Part shown: positions 34,962 through 48,000 of the stretch, in pieces
Position numbering within the stretch: the stretch's first letter is position 1
Layout: each line of letters begins with the position of its first letter
Source: Acanthornis magna
Taxonomy: Eukaryota; Chordata; Aves; Passeriformes; Acanthizidae
DNA length: 64,000 bases
Reading direction: 5' to 3'
Assembly (NCBI GenBank): GCA_036785705.1
Contig: JAWUZG010000032.1
Coordinates: 14,898,001 to 14,962,000, forward strand
The notes under the pieces: generated by a model
Told to the model about the DNA's origin: nothing
Databases searched by the model: none
What the model saw: only the letters and a program-made list of their open reading frames with translations
Position numbers and translations under genes: made by a program

Positions 34962-35658
34962 GCCCCTTTCCTAACTTGCTCTATATTTGAACTCTAAATT
35001 TTTCCACCTACACATCTCTGAAGTCTGAGCTTTAGCACATTGGCTTCACATTTAACTGGTCTCTTTGTCTGTCAAGATCACCTAGAGAGGTACTTATTAT
35101 GTCAGATCGTGAACAGCCCATTGTAAAAACTAATCAGTACAGCCTTCCCATTTAAAAGGGACACCAATAACTACTCTCACACTGTATTTTATAGGCTTTT
35201 TCTGTATCTGCCCTGTAAGAATACAGCTAGACCTACTCAGTCTTACCAGCACAGTTGGAATAATCTGGAAAGTAAACAAAGAACAGCTTAAATTTGAGCA
35301 TCACCAGGGAACGCCTGCTCTGCTCCAGCCCTCCAATCATTCACTAATTTGGAAGGGGTCCTAAAGACAAGGGAAGGAATATTGTATGAATTGGAGGGAG
35401 AGAAGCAAATCTTGTAAAAAGACAATTTTCCTGCCCTATGGAATGAAATACATAAATGCTATACACTAAAGATACAAACCATACAGCTTATTACTCAAAT
35501 TTTTCGCAAAGGAATCACTATACTACAAGTTAGAAATAAAAGTTAAAAATATTCAGGCATGTTCTACACCGTGAAAAAGGGAATTTTTCAATGGTAGTTT
35601 AATTTATGGAATAACCTCATAACCTCAATATTCCTATTATTAAAAAAAATTATGTAAC

Positions 35659-35664
35659 TTTATT
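35659..35664 (-). terminator. CEP162: Probable polyadenylation signal of CEP162
   Basis: TTTATT on the + strand is AATAAA on the - strand, about 195 bases after the stop codon. It is followed on the - strand by a T-run and a GTTATGAGGTTATT stretch suitable as a downstream element. Use of other sites is possible. Confidence 0.5.
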
Positions 35665-35857
35665 ACTAATAAAATAGAAGACATATAATATGACTAGAAT
35701 ATTGCTCAATGCAAATCTGCCACTGGACATAAGAGATTCCAGAGAAGATCAGAATGCATTGCAATTTACAAGTGTTACATTAATGATTTTCAATAACGTT
35801 TTCTATACATAACTTTGAATATTAAAATTCTGCTTCTATACTTAACTACTTAACTAA

Positions 35858-36076
35858 TCATGTCTTCCAACAGCTGTCTGTCATTCTATATCCACTGGAA
35901 TCAGGTGCAGGAATAACAACCCCTTGTTTCTGCAGTTCACGTAAAACATCTAATATTGAATCCAATTCTATTCGAAATTTCTCCAGCTCCTGATTCTTCT
36001 GCTGTGCCAGCCTCCGCCACTTCTCAACCTCCTGGGTCTGCCTTGCTTCAGTAATGTGCTGTGTTAGTTGGGTTGC
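35858..36076 (-). CDS. CEP162: CEP162 terminal exon
   Basis: The acceptor on the - strand is TGATTTGCAG|GCAACC. It encodes 72 residues, including [19 protein letters not shown] and [17 protein letters not shown], then the stop at 35858-35860. The last 15 or so residues differ in sequence and length from the human end, as I recall it. Confidence 0.95.
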   Translation of the reverse strand, partial: ATQLTQHITEARQTQEVEKWRRLAQQKNQELEKFRIELDSILDVLRELQKQGVVIPAPDSSGYRMTDSCWKT

Positions 36077-39000
36077 CTGCAAATCAGAAGAAAGTCAGGA
36101 CTGCTACTTCCTGGTCCAATACTCAGCCAGTGCTGCCCCTCTGCAAAAATCTGCCACATCATTTCATCTGATGTTCAGTCTCAAAGCCGAATGCTTATAT
36201 TAAGTGGAAACAATTTGTTCTGAATATTACAAAAATTATTTTGACAGAAAGGAATTCCTTTAAATATTTGCATTAATGACAGAAGGGTAGAATCGCTTAT
36301 TGACTAATGAGTCTCAGGAGAATTTAACTTATCCTCTCCAAAGCAGCACTTAAATTTGAATATTTAAGACAAAGCAGAGCATATAACATAAAACCCTCTA
36401 TTAATCAAAATTAACGTTATGAATTGTCACTTCAATGCATTAATTAAAATAATACTCTGCAAAACAAAAAACCAAATCTGAATGATGTGTGGTAGCCTAT
36501 TACTCTAGAAAACCACAAGTCCTATGAATTATCAGAAAATGTCCCGCAGTCACAAAAATCTGATGCTGCTGCAGATAAAGGTCTGAGTAACTTTAACATG
36601 AATCCCTAACATAATCCTATTAAATTACACAACATAAGAAGTGTCATGTCAAAATCTCCACACCATAATTAATTGTATTAGATTCTTTAAAGAAAGCCTA
36701 TCTCTTTAAGGCCATAATTACCATATTTGCAGTTTGATACTAAGGATAACCTGTAAATTTCTTGCTCAGCAATTACCATTTTTTACACTATTCATATTAA
36801 TATAATTCATTTGGGCAACTGTTCAATACCCCTGTGCTGATGGTTAAAGGTGCAAAACTAGGATAAAATAAAACCCAAGGCATAATACATAACAAGGGCA
36901 GCAGCAGCACAAAAAGATGTAATTATTTACTTCTAATTATATACTATTATTTCTTTAAAAAAAATACATCACAAGACATCTTAGTAAATACTATTGGTAA
37001 TCAGTGAAGATAGATCACAGAGCAGGCAGCAGGAAACATTTTACAGAAATGGTAAAAAAATCTTCACATTATACAAAAGCAAACTAATAGCAAAAAAATG
37101 AACTGTATTACAGTCACCTTTAGCAGGACAGAATGTGAACAAAAATAATGCAAACATCAGTGGCAACAGTGTTTATTCTTAATCCAATGTCTTGTTTTAT
37201 GCACAGGTGTTTTTTTTTTTTTTTGAAAGAAAATAAATGTCTGATACAGAAATGTATAAGAAATCCTTCTTCGACAAAAACATCTGTATATAAAAGTGTA
37301 TTCCTTGAGATCTGGTTTTAAAATTTTAAATAAAATGTTTCTATACTTTTAATGCAGCTTTTGTGAATAGAGCTGCTAGGACTAAATAATTACAGTTCGA
37401 TTGAGCAATATATCATAGCTTAAACCCTGCATTCCAAACTCTGGTCAGCTTTTCAGTAGCTTGCTTTCATTGTGTAACTGATGTATGAAATATGAAATAA
37501 CCAAATGATACAAGGGACCTCCAGAGGTCACACAGTCCCACCCTCTGGAACAGCAAGGCCTTCTTAGACCAGGCTGCAAGGATGTTACACAAGTAATCTT
37601 AATTGTCACAGCAAGGTCGAGATAACCAGGCCTGCAATTGCATTCACTTGCATTAGTAGGCAAAGACAAAACCATGGCTTTATAAAAACTACTTGCCCCA
37701 CTGCAGTACAAGTTAAATAAGCCTGAATAAATACCATAAAATTACAGTTAAACCAATAAATTGCTCTTGAGAAGTAAATGCAGTTATACTCTGGTGTACC
37801 TTTTGAATTTCATGCTCTCTTTCTGCATGTCTGCTCTCTATATGCTTGATTTTCTTTTCCAAGCACAAGAAATGTTTCATTTCAGGAGTCTGGCTTTCCC
37901 TAGCCTCTCTCAGTTCTTCCAACAATTTTGTCACCTACAGTCAAAGAGAATTGATGAAAATTGTTATCATTGTGTTAAGCAGTGTATAAATCAGATTCCT
38001 TAAAAAATGTATTTGCATTGTTTAATCATTCAATTCAAAAACTGTAGAACGGAAGACATAAAAGAGAAATTTCCTTTGTTCAAAAGCTTTAACAAGGGCT
38101 CAGGGACTTATATGAGGATTTTTCATTTCTAAGAATTAGCCTGAGGACATGAAAGTCTAGTCCTCTTTGATAAATCCAGTCCTGTTAATAATGCTATGAA
38201 GTGATTTCTGTCAAATTTTATATTTCACACAACAGAAGTTAAAAGAGAATATTATGATTAGGTGATCTCACACAATCCCTTCTCACACCCTGGATAAAGA
38301 CCAAATATAAAAAATACCAGTGTACTTCCAAGTACTAAATTAATTAAAGAGATGCTGCTAACAGAGATGATTATAAGCCTCCATGTAAGTTTAATAATTA
38401 CCAGGTAAAATCAACTTGACAATGACTTAAAACTGATTTCCTAATCCTGAAATTCAGGGAAGTTTTATTATAAAGCCCTATTGGTTTATCCTCATTCTTT
38501 GCCTATTTTAAGTAACTTGATATTCCTTCATTTAACATCTTAAGTATTCTTTGGCCACTCTTAATGTATGTAAGTAAACTAAAGTGAAAACTGAAGTCTT
38601 TATCCTTTATGCTAGTCCTTAGCTCCCCTTACCCAATGTATTTGAGAACTGCTAACCCTCTTCAAGCACTCAGCCATCCTTGGCTCTCTGCTGTGAATTC
38701 AAGTAGCTGGAAGCATTCTGTCTTCATAAGATCTTGTCAGTCTTACTGAGACATGACTCTAAGGTGGCTTACTATTATTTCCATGTTTTAAGGTGTATTT
38801 TCTAAAGCAACAAGGCCTATGTTAGTACATTTTTGCCTGTCCATTACTCCAGCAGCTTTGAACCTCTTCAGCCATGTTGCCAGAGTAGAAGTCTTAGTTT
38901 CAAAAGGTCTGTGAAACTGAGTGTCTGCTGCTTTGCTGCTAAGTTGCCCCACTGAAGGGAAGGGCTGATGCATGGTCTCAAGTATATAATTAAATACAGT

Positions 39001-42000
39001 AAAAAAATGATACTGAAAAGATGTCATGAAGGGAAAATGCCCCAGGAGAAAATGGGCTCTGTGTATTTTGCCAGCAACAGAATCATGTCAAATACAATGC
39101 AGTGCTACGTGCAAGCTGTTAAGGAAAAGAAGTACATAGTTAATGGAAAACATCCATGAACAGCATTTCTGAAATTAGTTTTCAAATAACAATCTTCCAG
39201 GAAGCCTCTGGAAAAAAATTGCCTTTTTTGAGGTTCCACCATTTTAGACAGAGGACTCAATCCTATTACCAGTGAGGTGCTTTTCCCTATCATTACTAAT
39301 TCTGTTTGCAGGTTTGGGTGTCTTCTTTTCTCAGCAAAACTTATTTAACCATTTAATGCTCAAGATGTATTTTATAAGCAGCACAGAAACAGTGCTAGAG
39401 GGCAAAAGCAAAGCTTTACATTGGTATTTCTCTGTGTACAGTCCTGCAGTGATTTCTATAACAAAGACTCTACATTTTCTTAAATGCCAGCACCTTGAAG
39501 TTGGCCTGTAACATGTGAATCAGACTGGATGATCACTCTCTTAAACCATCACTGTCAATAATCTGTAAAGCAGTCACAGAAGAAACAAATTAATAACATA
39601 TATCTCACTGTACTCTTGCCCTGTTTTCCCAGGAAGAAGTGTACACTGAGATCACTGGAATGAAACAAGCTTTGTATGGAAAGGCAACATTTATCATTAG
39701 ATTCACAATATGAACCCAAAGTTTCAGCATTTATTGTGCAAGTACAGAACTTGTTTAATAGGACATATTTTTTCCTCCGACAAACTAACACTTTTATACA
39801 AATGTGTCACAACAGAGGTGGAATTTTGCATATGTAAAATAAATGCCCAGATAAATCTGAGTTTAGTGAGATTAGGATTAATTGCTTTTAATAACCCTTG
39901 CAAGTTAGAGTATCATCAAAATAAAGTTAAAATTAGTGATGTTCATAGATCAAGGAGATGGTGAGTTAAACATGGGCACGACGCTGAGACAGGTTACATC
40001 CTCCTCCTGACAGGAGGTGGTAAGAAGAAGATTGGCAGTACTTCAACAACAAAAGCCTAGACAATAATTCAAAAAGCTTGAGCTAAAGGATGGACAACAA
40101 TTTGACACAACATTAACCCAAAAGCAAAGATAAGAACAAGTGTAATTTTTAGATTATATGCTATTAATAGAAGATTAGGAAAAAACGATACTTCTTTCAA
40201 AACCCACTGAATTTCAGACCTTTTATAACTAATTTTCCCTTCTTAAGAGACCTTAAGTTTCAGAGACAGCAGAGGAGAAAACCAAGAATATAATTGCCTA
40301 AGTCAGTTTTATGGCAATGGAGGATGAAAAAACAAAGGCTTTTGAACACAATAATAAAAAAATCCTCTTAATAAAGAAGAATAAAGAAAAAATCCTGTGG
40401 TGTATTTACTACTACCCACCATAACTTTCAGAGGATACGAAAGCCTGGATTAACCTGCTGATCAAATTTCATACAGATGTCAGACATTTCTAACAAAATA
40501 AAAACAATAATAAGAAGACTCAAATCAAAATGGTCAAAGTTCTGCCTTCTGTTGTATGTTGTTCTCCCCGCCACATTAGAAAAACTTTGCATTCTTAGGT
40601 ATAATTGTTGTGGAAACAACTGACAAATATTTTGTTTCTAAGACTTACTTTACTAATTATTATTTAGGCTTGACATGAACTAAAGTGAAAACTCTTGACT
40701 AAGGTAACCCCAACTGAAATTTAAATATACCTCTTTTTGCAGGAGTTGCTCTCGTATCTGTGAAACTAAAAGAGCTTCTTGATGTCTCTCTTGTTCACCA
40801 AGCTGTTCTCGAAGATGTTTTATTAATATCTACAAAAAGTTTAAAAATAGTTCATCAACATACAAACCCATGCCAACATGTGAAAACCAATGCAGGAAAA
40901 GCACAGAAAAATATAAATACTGATAAAGTTGGGGTTGTTCATCCCGAAGAACAGAAGGTTGTGAGGAAACCATACCAGTATCTGAAGGGGGCCTACAGGG
41001 AAGCCAGAGAGACTCTTCATCAGGAACTGTTGTGATGGCACAAGGAGTAATGGGTACAAATTGAAAGAGGGAAAATTGAGGAAATTGTGAAGAAATTCTT
41101 TACTGAGAGGGTGGTGAGGCACTGAACAGGTCGCACAGGAAGGCTGTGGATAATCCAAACCTGGCAGTATTCAAAGCCAGGTTGGGTAAGGCCTTGAGCA
41201 ACGTTGTCTAGTGGGAGGTGTTCTTGTCCATGGCAAGGGGGTTGGGATTAGATGATCTTTAAGGTCCATTTTGACCTTCTAACATTCTATGACTCTGTGA
41301 TTATAGTAGTGCAAGTGATATGTGCATTAAGAACACTGCCTCTAACTTTTGTGTGTGTGTTAGTGTGGTTAGTAGTGCTCTACATGAGTTGTTATATAGC
41401 ACACAGTAGTATGTATACACATATGTAGTATATGAAAACAAGTCTCAGTCTTCAAATTACTTTCCTCATTTTAAAAAGTTCTTAAATAATTTGAATGCAA
41501 TAGCTCTTTCTACCCTTTCTACCATGGGTAAAACAGCCTACAGAAGTTGTGGAATCACCCTCTTTAGAGATACTCAAAAGCCATCTGGACATAGTCCTGG
41601 ATGAACCTCCTGAGCAGGGTGGCTGGGCAAGATGACCTTCAGAGGTCCCTTCCAACCTCAGCCATTCTGGGATTCTGGGAATACTCTGGCACAGGCTGCT
41701 TGATAAAACAATAGGTCCTACTTCAAAGAACTTAAGTTTATAGTAATACAGGAAGAAGTAACTTTAAGATATATCTATATGTAACTAATATATCTACTGT
41801 ATCTTACCTCCTGTGTTGAAATTCTGTTCTTTAGTTCAGCTACTTTAGAAGTAGAATGCTCCTTAGCATGCTGGCAAACAATCTTCTCAACTTCCATCTG
41901 GTGTGATGCTTTCAGAGATGCAATGTATTCTGCTGTGTCTTCCTGCATCCTGAACAGAGCAAGAGGAAAGTAAGTAGTAAGGCAGCTACATACAGTTCTT

Positions 42001-45000
42001 CAAAAATGCAGCAGCTTCTAACTTGAACATACAAAAAGTTGGCATGTCTTTGATATTTCATAACAAAATCTTGCAAGACAGTATCACCATTTCTTCTACT
42101 GCACTGGAGGGATTAAAGGAAATCTACAATCCTGGATATGTGTATCATTTAACTAGAGACAGTTAGGATACAGAAAATTCAGTCAATCATCTTTGCTGGC
42201 TCTTCTTATTAAAACAATGGTGAGAAAACACATGCTTTTATATCATAATGCATTCTTTTAGATGACCTTCTTTTAGGTATCTATTTTGGAAAAGAATGTG
42301 CTGCAATCTAAATGTGCCAATTTCCTCTACTTTGACTCTGAAGGGATGTAAGGAAGACTAGGTGAAATATAAGGTTTCTACAGCTGGCCAAGTAAATCCC
42401 ACTGAAAGCATACCCCAGCTTTAAAGGAAAGTACATGTACCAAATATTAATGCAATGCAACACAAAGCACCTAAGATATAATGATTTACACTGAGATATT
42501 TTGCTCAAAAGCCAAGAAATTGTAGAAAGAACTGTGACAGGGTACTGCTTAAAAAAAAGCCCAAAACAACCAAAAAAACCCCCTAAACCTGTCCCAAAGC
42601 CAGAAAACAAACAGTACAAATGAAGGTATAAGCAACCTTCACACATGGCTGACATGTTAATGTGTCACTTCAATTCTGCATCTGCCAACTCTTTAAAGGT
42701 TTTTAAAGGAATATGTCAAGCATTTACCTTCGTATGTTATTTTCAGAATAAGCCAGTGCTGCTTGAGACTTTACCCGCTGCTGGCTCATTTCTAGAGACA
42801 ATCTCTCCAGCTCCTCTTTCAGATGTGCATTTTCTTGCAGAACTTCTGAGAGATGAGAATCAGAAAAGGCATGTGGTTGGTGTATTTTGTCATCATTGAA
42901 AATGTTTAGGAAGGGTTCAGTGTTGTCAGAATTCCTTTTATCTGTTGCTGAGGTATTCTTTTCCAAGATCTCTGTAGAGTTTCCATTAGTGTTTGGTTTA
43001 TTTCTCAAGTTATTATCAGACAACATCACCATCCTTTCTTTTTGAAGCTTCTCTACAGTTTTTGTAAGGTCTTGTATTTCTCTATTTTTGGTGACCAGCT
43101 CTTCATTTAGTTTTAACAACCTGTCTTTTGCGTTACCTTGTTTCATCTTAGAGTCTGTGGACTCTAGGTCTTTATTATAATTTTTACTTCTGAGTTTTAA
43201 TTGGGAATTTTGACTTTTAAGGTTTTCAATTTCTGTCTGGAGGTTTCCAACAGTGGTCTGATGGGTCTTCTTTAGATTCTGAAGCTCTTGTTCAAGTTCT
43301 GTAGAGTTGGCTCTGTCCCCATTCAGTTTTGGTGATTCATTCATACATTCATAGGCAAGTAGTTGCTCAAGCTCTACAAGTCTTTGCTCATACTGTATCT
43401 AGGAGGGGAGTAGAAACCAGGGACAAAAAAGCAGTTTCATAAGTGTACTGTTATTATTAGCTCTTCCTATTATTCTTTAAATTTACTGCCCATCTGAAGC
43501 AAGATCTCAGAAGACAGGATACAAATCAGTATTACTAACAAACTACTCAGTAAGTTCAGAAATTAGTGAGTGAAATAATTAAGTCTGCTGTAAAACAGAA
43601 TTACTCAAAACATTTACTACAAAATAATCTAATCACAATGGATGCTGTAATTATAGGACAGAAAATTATATTGACAAGAAAATATTTTATTTATATATAA
43701 TTGAGTTCTCTTCAGATGCTACCAACATTAATTTTGTCATTATGTACTTGCTGTGTGTCAGGTGGCAAACATTCTGGTCACATGTTCAAAATTGTACTTC
43801 ACATTTTTCAAAACATCTTAAATTTTAACAGAATAGATCTTTCTTTTTATTTATTTGTAAGTATGAAGACCAAAGTATGAATTCAAAGAGACGCAGAATC
43901 TTCCCTCCTAATGAGCTAAGGAAAACCTAACCCTTCCAAACAGCCTGGATGGCCTTTGAGGAAAGTATGATGAGTGATTCATATGGAGGAAAGGTGGAAA
44001 ACCTGGCCAATGTTTTCCTTTCTTGCTCATTAAGCACCTGTGCAGTTCACCTTTTCCTTGAAGTAAAATGCCAGACTTCCAGGCTTCCTAACACAAGTCT
44101 TTAGGCTCACTATCATGTAATTTTTGGATAGCATGTTTAGTGTTTTCACTGTTCCCTTTAGAAATGCTCAGTCAGCAGACCTTTGAAACCACAGCCCTTG
44201 ATTCAGCAAGGAATTAGACAAGCAGCTACTCCGACCCACAGGGTGAAAACCACTTACCTTGATTGTAAGAATTAAATTATTATACCTCAAGAACTTGTCC
44301 TCTTTGTTTCAATACCCCCCTAGCAATTTCAATGCTATTTTTATCCTAGGTGCTGAAAGTACTGAAATTCTGTTTCTGGATTCTCTGAGTATTTTTTTCC
44401 CTTGAATGTGGTCTTTGCTTTCAGTTTTAACCACTACCCTGTGTTAGATTCTAGCTGCCTTGTGACTGTTACTTGCAAAATGGACTACTCAGCTTTTACC
44501 TTCATTTTTTGAAATTGTTGTTCCATGGCACGGAGACTTTTCTTAGCTTCATCATCTTTACCTTCAAGTTCTGTTTCTAATTTCTTTATTCTTCTTTCCA
44601 AAAATTCAACTGTATTTGTTTTAGCTGGAAGATCATTAGTTTTCTCAGCAGCAGCAGCAGCATAAATCAAAGCAGGCAAAGAATTTGGATACCTTCTTTT
44701 TAGAATTCCTTCCATTTCTCTGATCTATTTATAAGAAAATTAAGTCAAAGGTCAAAAAAAATAAAGTTCTAATGAAAAGTAAACAAAAACAAGTGACAGA
44801 ATGTTAACAAATTTCATCCCCTTAAGGTGGGTCAAAAATGGAAACTACAAATGCATACATTGAGAATTATTTCACATTCTTCCCATTTATGTTATTGTTT
44901 ACAGAAAAGCAAGACTCATCATCTCTTACTGACTGACTTACACATGATCTTAAGCAAAATATTGCTCTGGTCTTCAGATTGCCTTATGTCCGTAGTTCTA

Positions 45001-48000
45001 AGAAAGTCAAAAAAAGGCCTTTAAGTTGAATATGGCTTTTAATGCCATGAATATGTTTGCTCTTTTTCTGGATTTGCATTCACATTCTACTTTTCCAACT
45101 GTTAACGATATTTCAAAGCGATATTAGAATTATTCGCCCAATAACAGATTATATGCCTTTTATTTTGTAGTCTGCAACAATGTAAAACTAATACCTTGCA
45201 CGTAACATTAGTAACAAGCCCCTTTCTTTTCTATGGATAAGATGTTCTTCACATCAGAATTCTGCAAAGGCTCTTGCCCATGAGTCCCACATCCTGAACT
45301 AATGCAGCTGCCATCTCCTAAAATTCAGGAAGGCCCACTCCCACTTGATGTTTCTTCAGTAGAAACATGGATTTTAAGGTTTCCACTCCCACAGATTTCA
45401 TGAATCTTGAAGGAATCTAACAGAATTTAAATCCCTACTCTTGAATCATCTTGGTTGAAATATGTCATACTGTTAAGGGATTACTGAACATGGACAGGAG
45501 TCTTAGAAGATAAACAGCAAGCTTTGGCTTTTGCCCTCTTGCCCCTTTCCAAGAAACTCTAAACAGTATTTTAAAGGATTTTAAAAGGGGCATCAGCTAG
45601 TTAGAACATAGTAGCAAGAAGAGCTCTAAGTAAATAATTGCAGCTTTTTGTGTTTAAGTGTTCAATAACACAAGTTACTTTATCACATAACTTCATGCAA
45701 CACTTTTTCCTTATGAGAGCACTGGTGTTTTAGGAGACCTTATCTGAAACCAAAGGTTACATGAAAGACGGTTCTTTCATTGCATACTTGTCGCTCAAGA
45801 TCCTGAATTCTTTTAGCATCTGCTGCTCTGTCTTGCAAGCGTTTCTTCTGTTGCACACATTGATCTCCTGCTTCAGCTCTGAGCTTCTCAACCTGTCCAA
45901 TTTACGAGAAGACAAATTGAAATACATATTAAGAGACATTGTCCTGTAGTACAAAAGTATTTTGAACACACACAATATAATGGAAGTATTCTGCCACTTA
46001 AAAACTGGTAATGGTAATTTCCGTACTGAATGATTCTTCAGATTCTTAACCCATGTGACAGCTTCCTTCTCCAAAGCAGCTGAAACTAGCTATGGAAATC
46101 TAGAGGAGAATTTCAGCTCTGGGACGCTCTTGTCTTCATACCATAAAACTGTTTCTTTCTCTCATACTTCCAGTATGCAGGCTTGATTAATAAGCTATTA
46201 TTAGTACACAGTGCATTCCATGACTTCAGGATGAGTTTAGGAAATAGTTTGTGTTTGCAATGCCATGTTTTGTGATGAGATATAGAAACAGCCAAAAGGC
46301 AATGTTATGTTGTGCCTAAATAAAAGCTGAGTCCCAGAATCGGGGGAAGGAACCGGTAACTCCTGCTCCTGCACTCTGATGAAGTCTGGCCATGAGGACT
46401 CAATGCTATAATCCGAAATTGAATTTCCTACATTTATCAAGCACTATGATCTCTGTACAGGGATATTACACCCTGGATATTTAAAAGTATTCCTATCTTT
46501 ATTTCTCTCCCACATTGGCAATATTAGCGTAAGCAACGCTTTTATGCCAGCATAGTTTGACTGATTTGATTATTCCTGGGAAGTCAGAACTCGAAGCACC
46601 AGAGGTTTTAGGCATCAGTCCAGCCCAGAGAAAATGCCAATAAAAACATTTTCTTTGGAAGCAATGATATCTTGATCAAAGTTTGATATGGAGGTGCTTA
46701 AGGGATCTCCCTCCCTGGCTGCTCCTTCAGAAACACCTCCTTTCATCTGCAATCTGTCTAATAAAATGCCATGAAAAAATTCCAAGATCAGTTATATTTT
46801 AGCAGCAGTAAAATTCTTTATTCCTGTGAATCCTAAATCAAATATACTGACAGGTAGACAATGCAAATCTCAGCACTATTCAAGATTCATGTATTAGTTT
46901 TGCTTCGTTTCTATTTTGAGTGTTTTGGGGTTTTCCTCCCTACTATATAGTAACCAGAGACTTTTTTCTAAGAAAGAATTCAGAACTGGTACTTAAGAGG
47001 AAAAAAATGTGTTGACAATGTTACCATGGAACAAAAAGGAGGAAAAGAGAATGACAAGAGGGGTGTTCCTACTTGTTAATGTAACAATATACTTCTTTCC
47101 CTTAGGCCAAGAAATTTGCAGGTTTTAGGGAAGCATGTTAGTTTTCCCAGAAGCATAAACAAGATGTCCAATAGAACCAATCTAATATATGAAAAGAATG
47201 GGATTATTATGAAGGAAAGAATTACATTACACTCATCACTGGAAAAAGAAATAATTTCCAGTTACAAATTCTTAGATAAAGCTAGATATTATCACCTCCA
47301 GTCTTAGTTTCTCAATTTCTTCTCTTGCATCTTTAAGACGGGCTGCATCTTTATCCAGAAGATCTTGGTTTTCTGCATACCACTGAAGTCTTTTTTTCAA
47401 ATGAATAATTTCCTGTTTGTATGATTCTTCCATAACTTTAAATTCATAAGACTTTTCACCTACAAGAATAAAACAGAATTGTTTTATTAGCAATCATGTA
47501 TTGAAGGAATAATTAGTCAACATTGTCCTCCTCAGCGTATTTCATAGATTTACTACTGCAGTAGTTTTAAAATCAGACCCTAATTAGGATTTTAAGAGCA
47601 ACAATATTTGAATAAACCCTTTATTTCTCATATACATAGCAGTATTCAGTGGCTTACAGTTCACCACTTAAAGTATTTAAAACAGAAGTCTCAGGGAGAT
47701 CTATTCTTGATCATGCTCTATTAAACAGATTTTCAGTGTCAAGATGAATGACATCATAGAATATATGCTTAGATGTGTATTGATCATATTCCTCCCATAC
47801 AACGATCAAGCATTTTGAGAAGAGACACAGAGGTAAATATTACTGCACTTAGCATTTGTGATGCCTGACATTGGAAATGAGAGAGTCCAATTTTTTGCCC
47901 TCTCTCATTAATTCAAACTGGAAAAGGCTCTGATAAGAATGCAAAAAAAGTCCCAAGGCATAAGTTATATGTTAAACAGTGGGCAAGATCAAAATAGGAG

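Larger units (their letters stand above)
29603..35639. other. Intergenic region between convergent MRAP2 and CEP162
   Basis: This stretch of about 6 kb separates the two gene 3' ends. It contains one CR1 fragment (30909-31125), an A-run near 32112 and a T-rich tract (34857-34961). A 129-codon open frame on the - strand at 30188-30577 has no recognisable similarity and is taken as chance. No exon or RNA gene was seen. Confidence 0.7.

Noticed and set aside
38788..39027. 79-codon - strand open frame in a CEP162 intron
   Set aside because: The CEP162 frame is continuous without it, splice phases do not need it, and no family was recognised.
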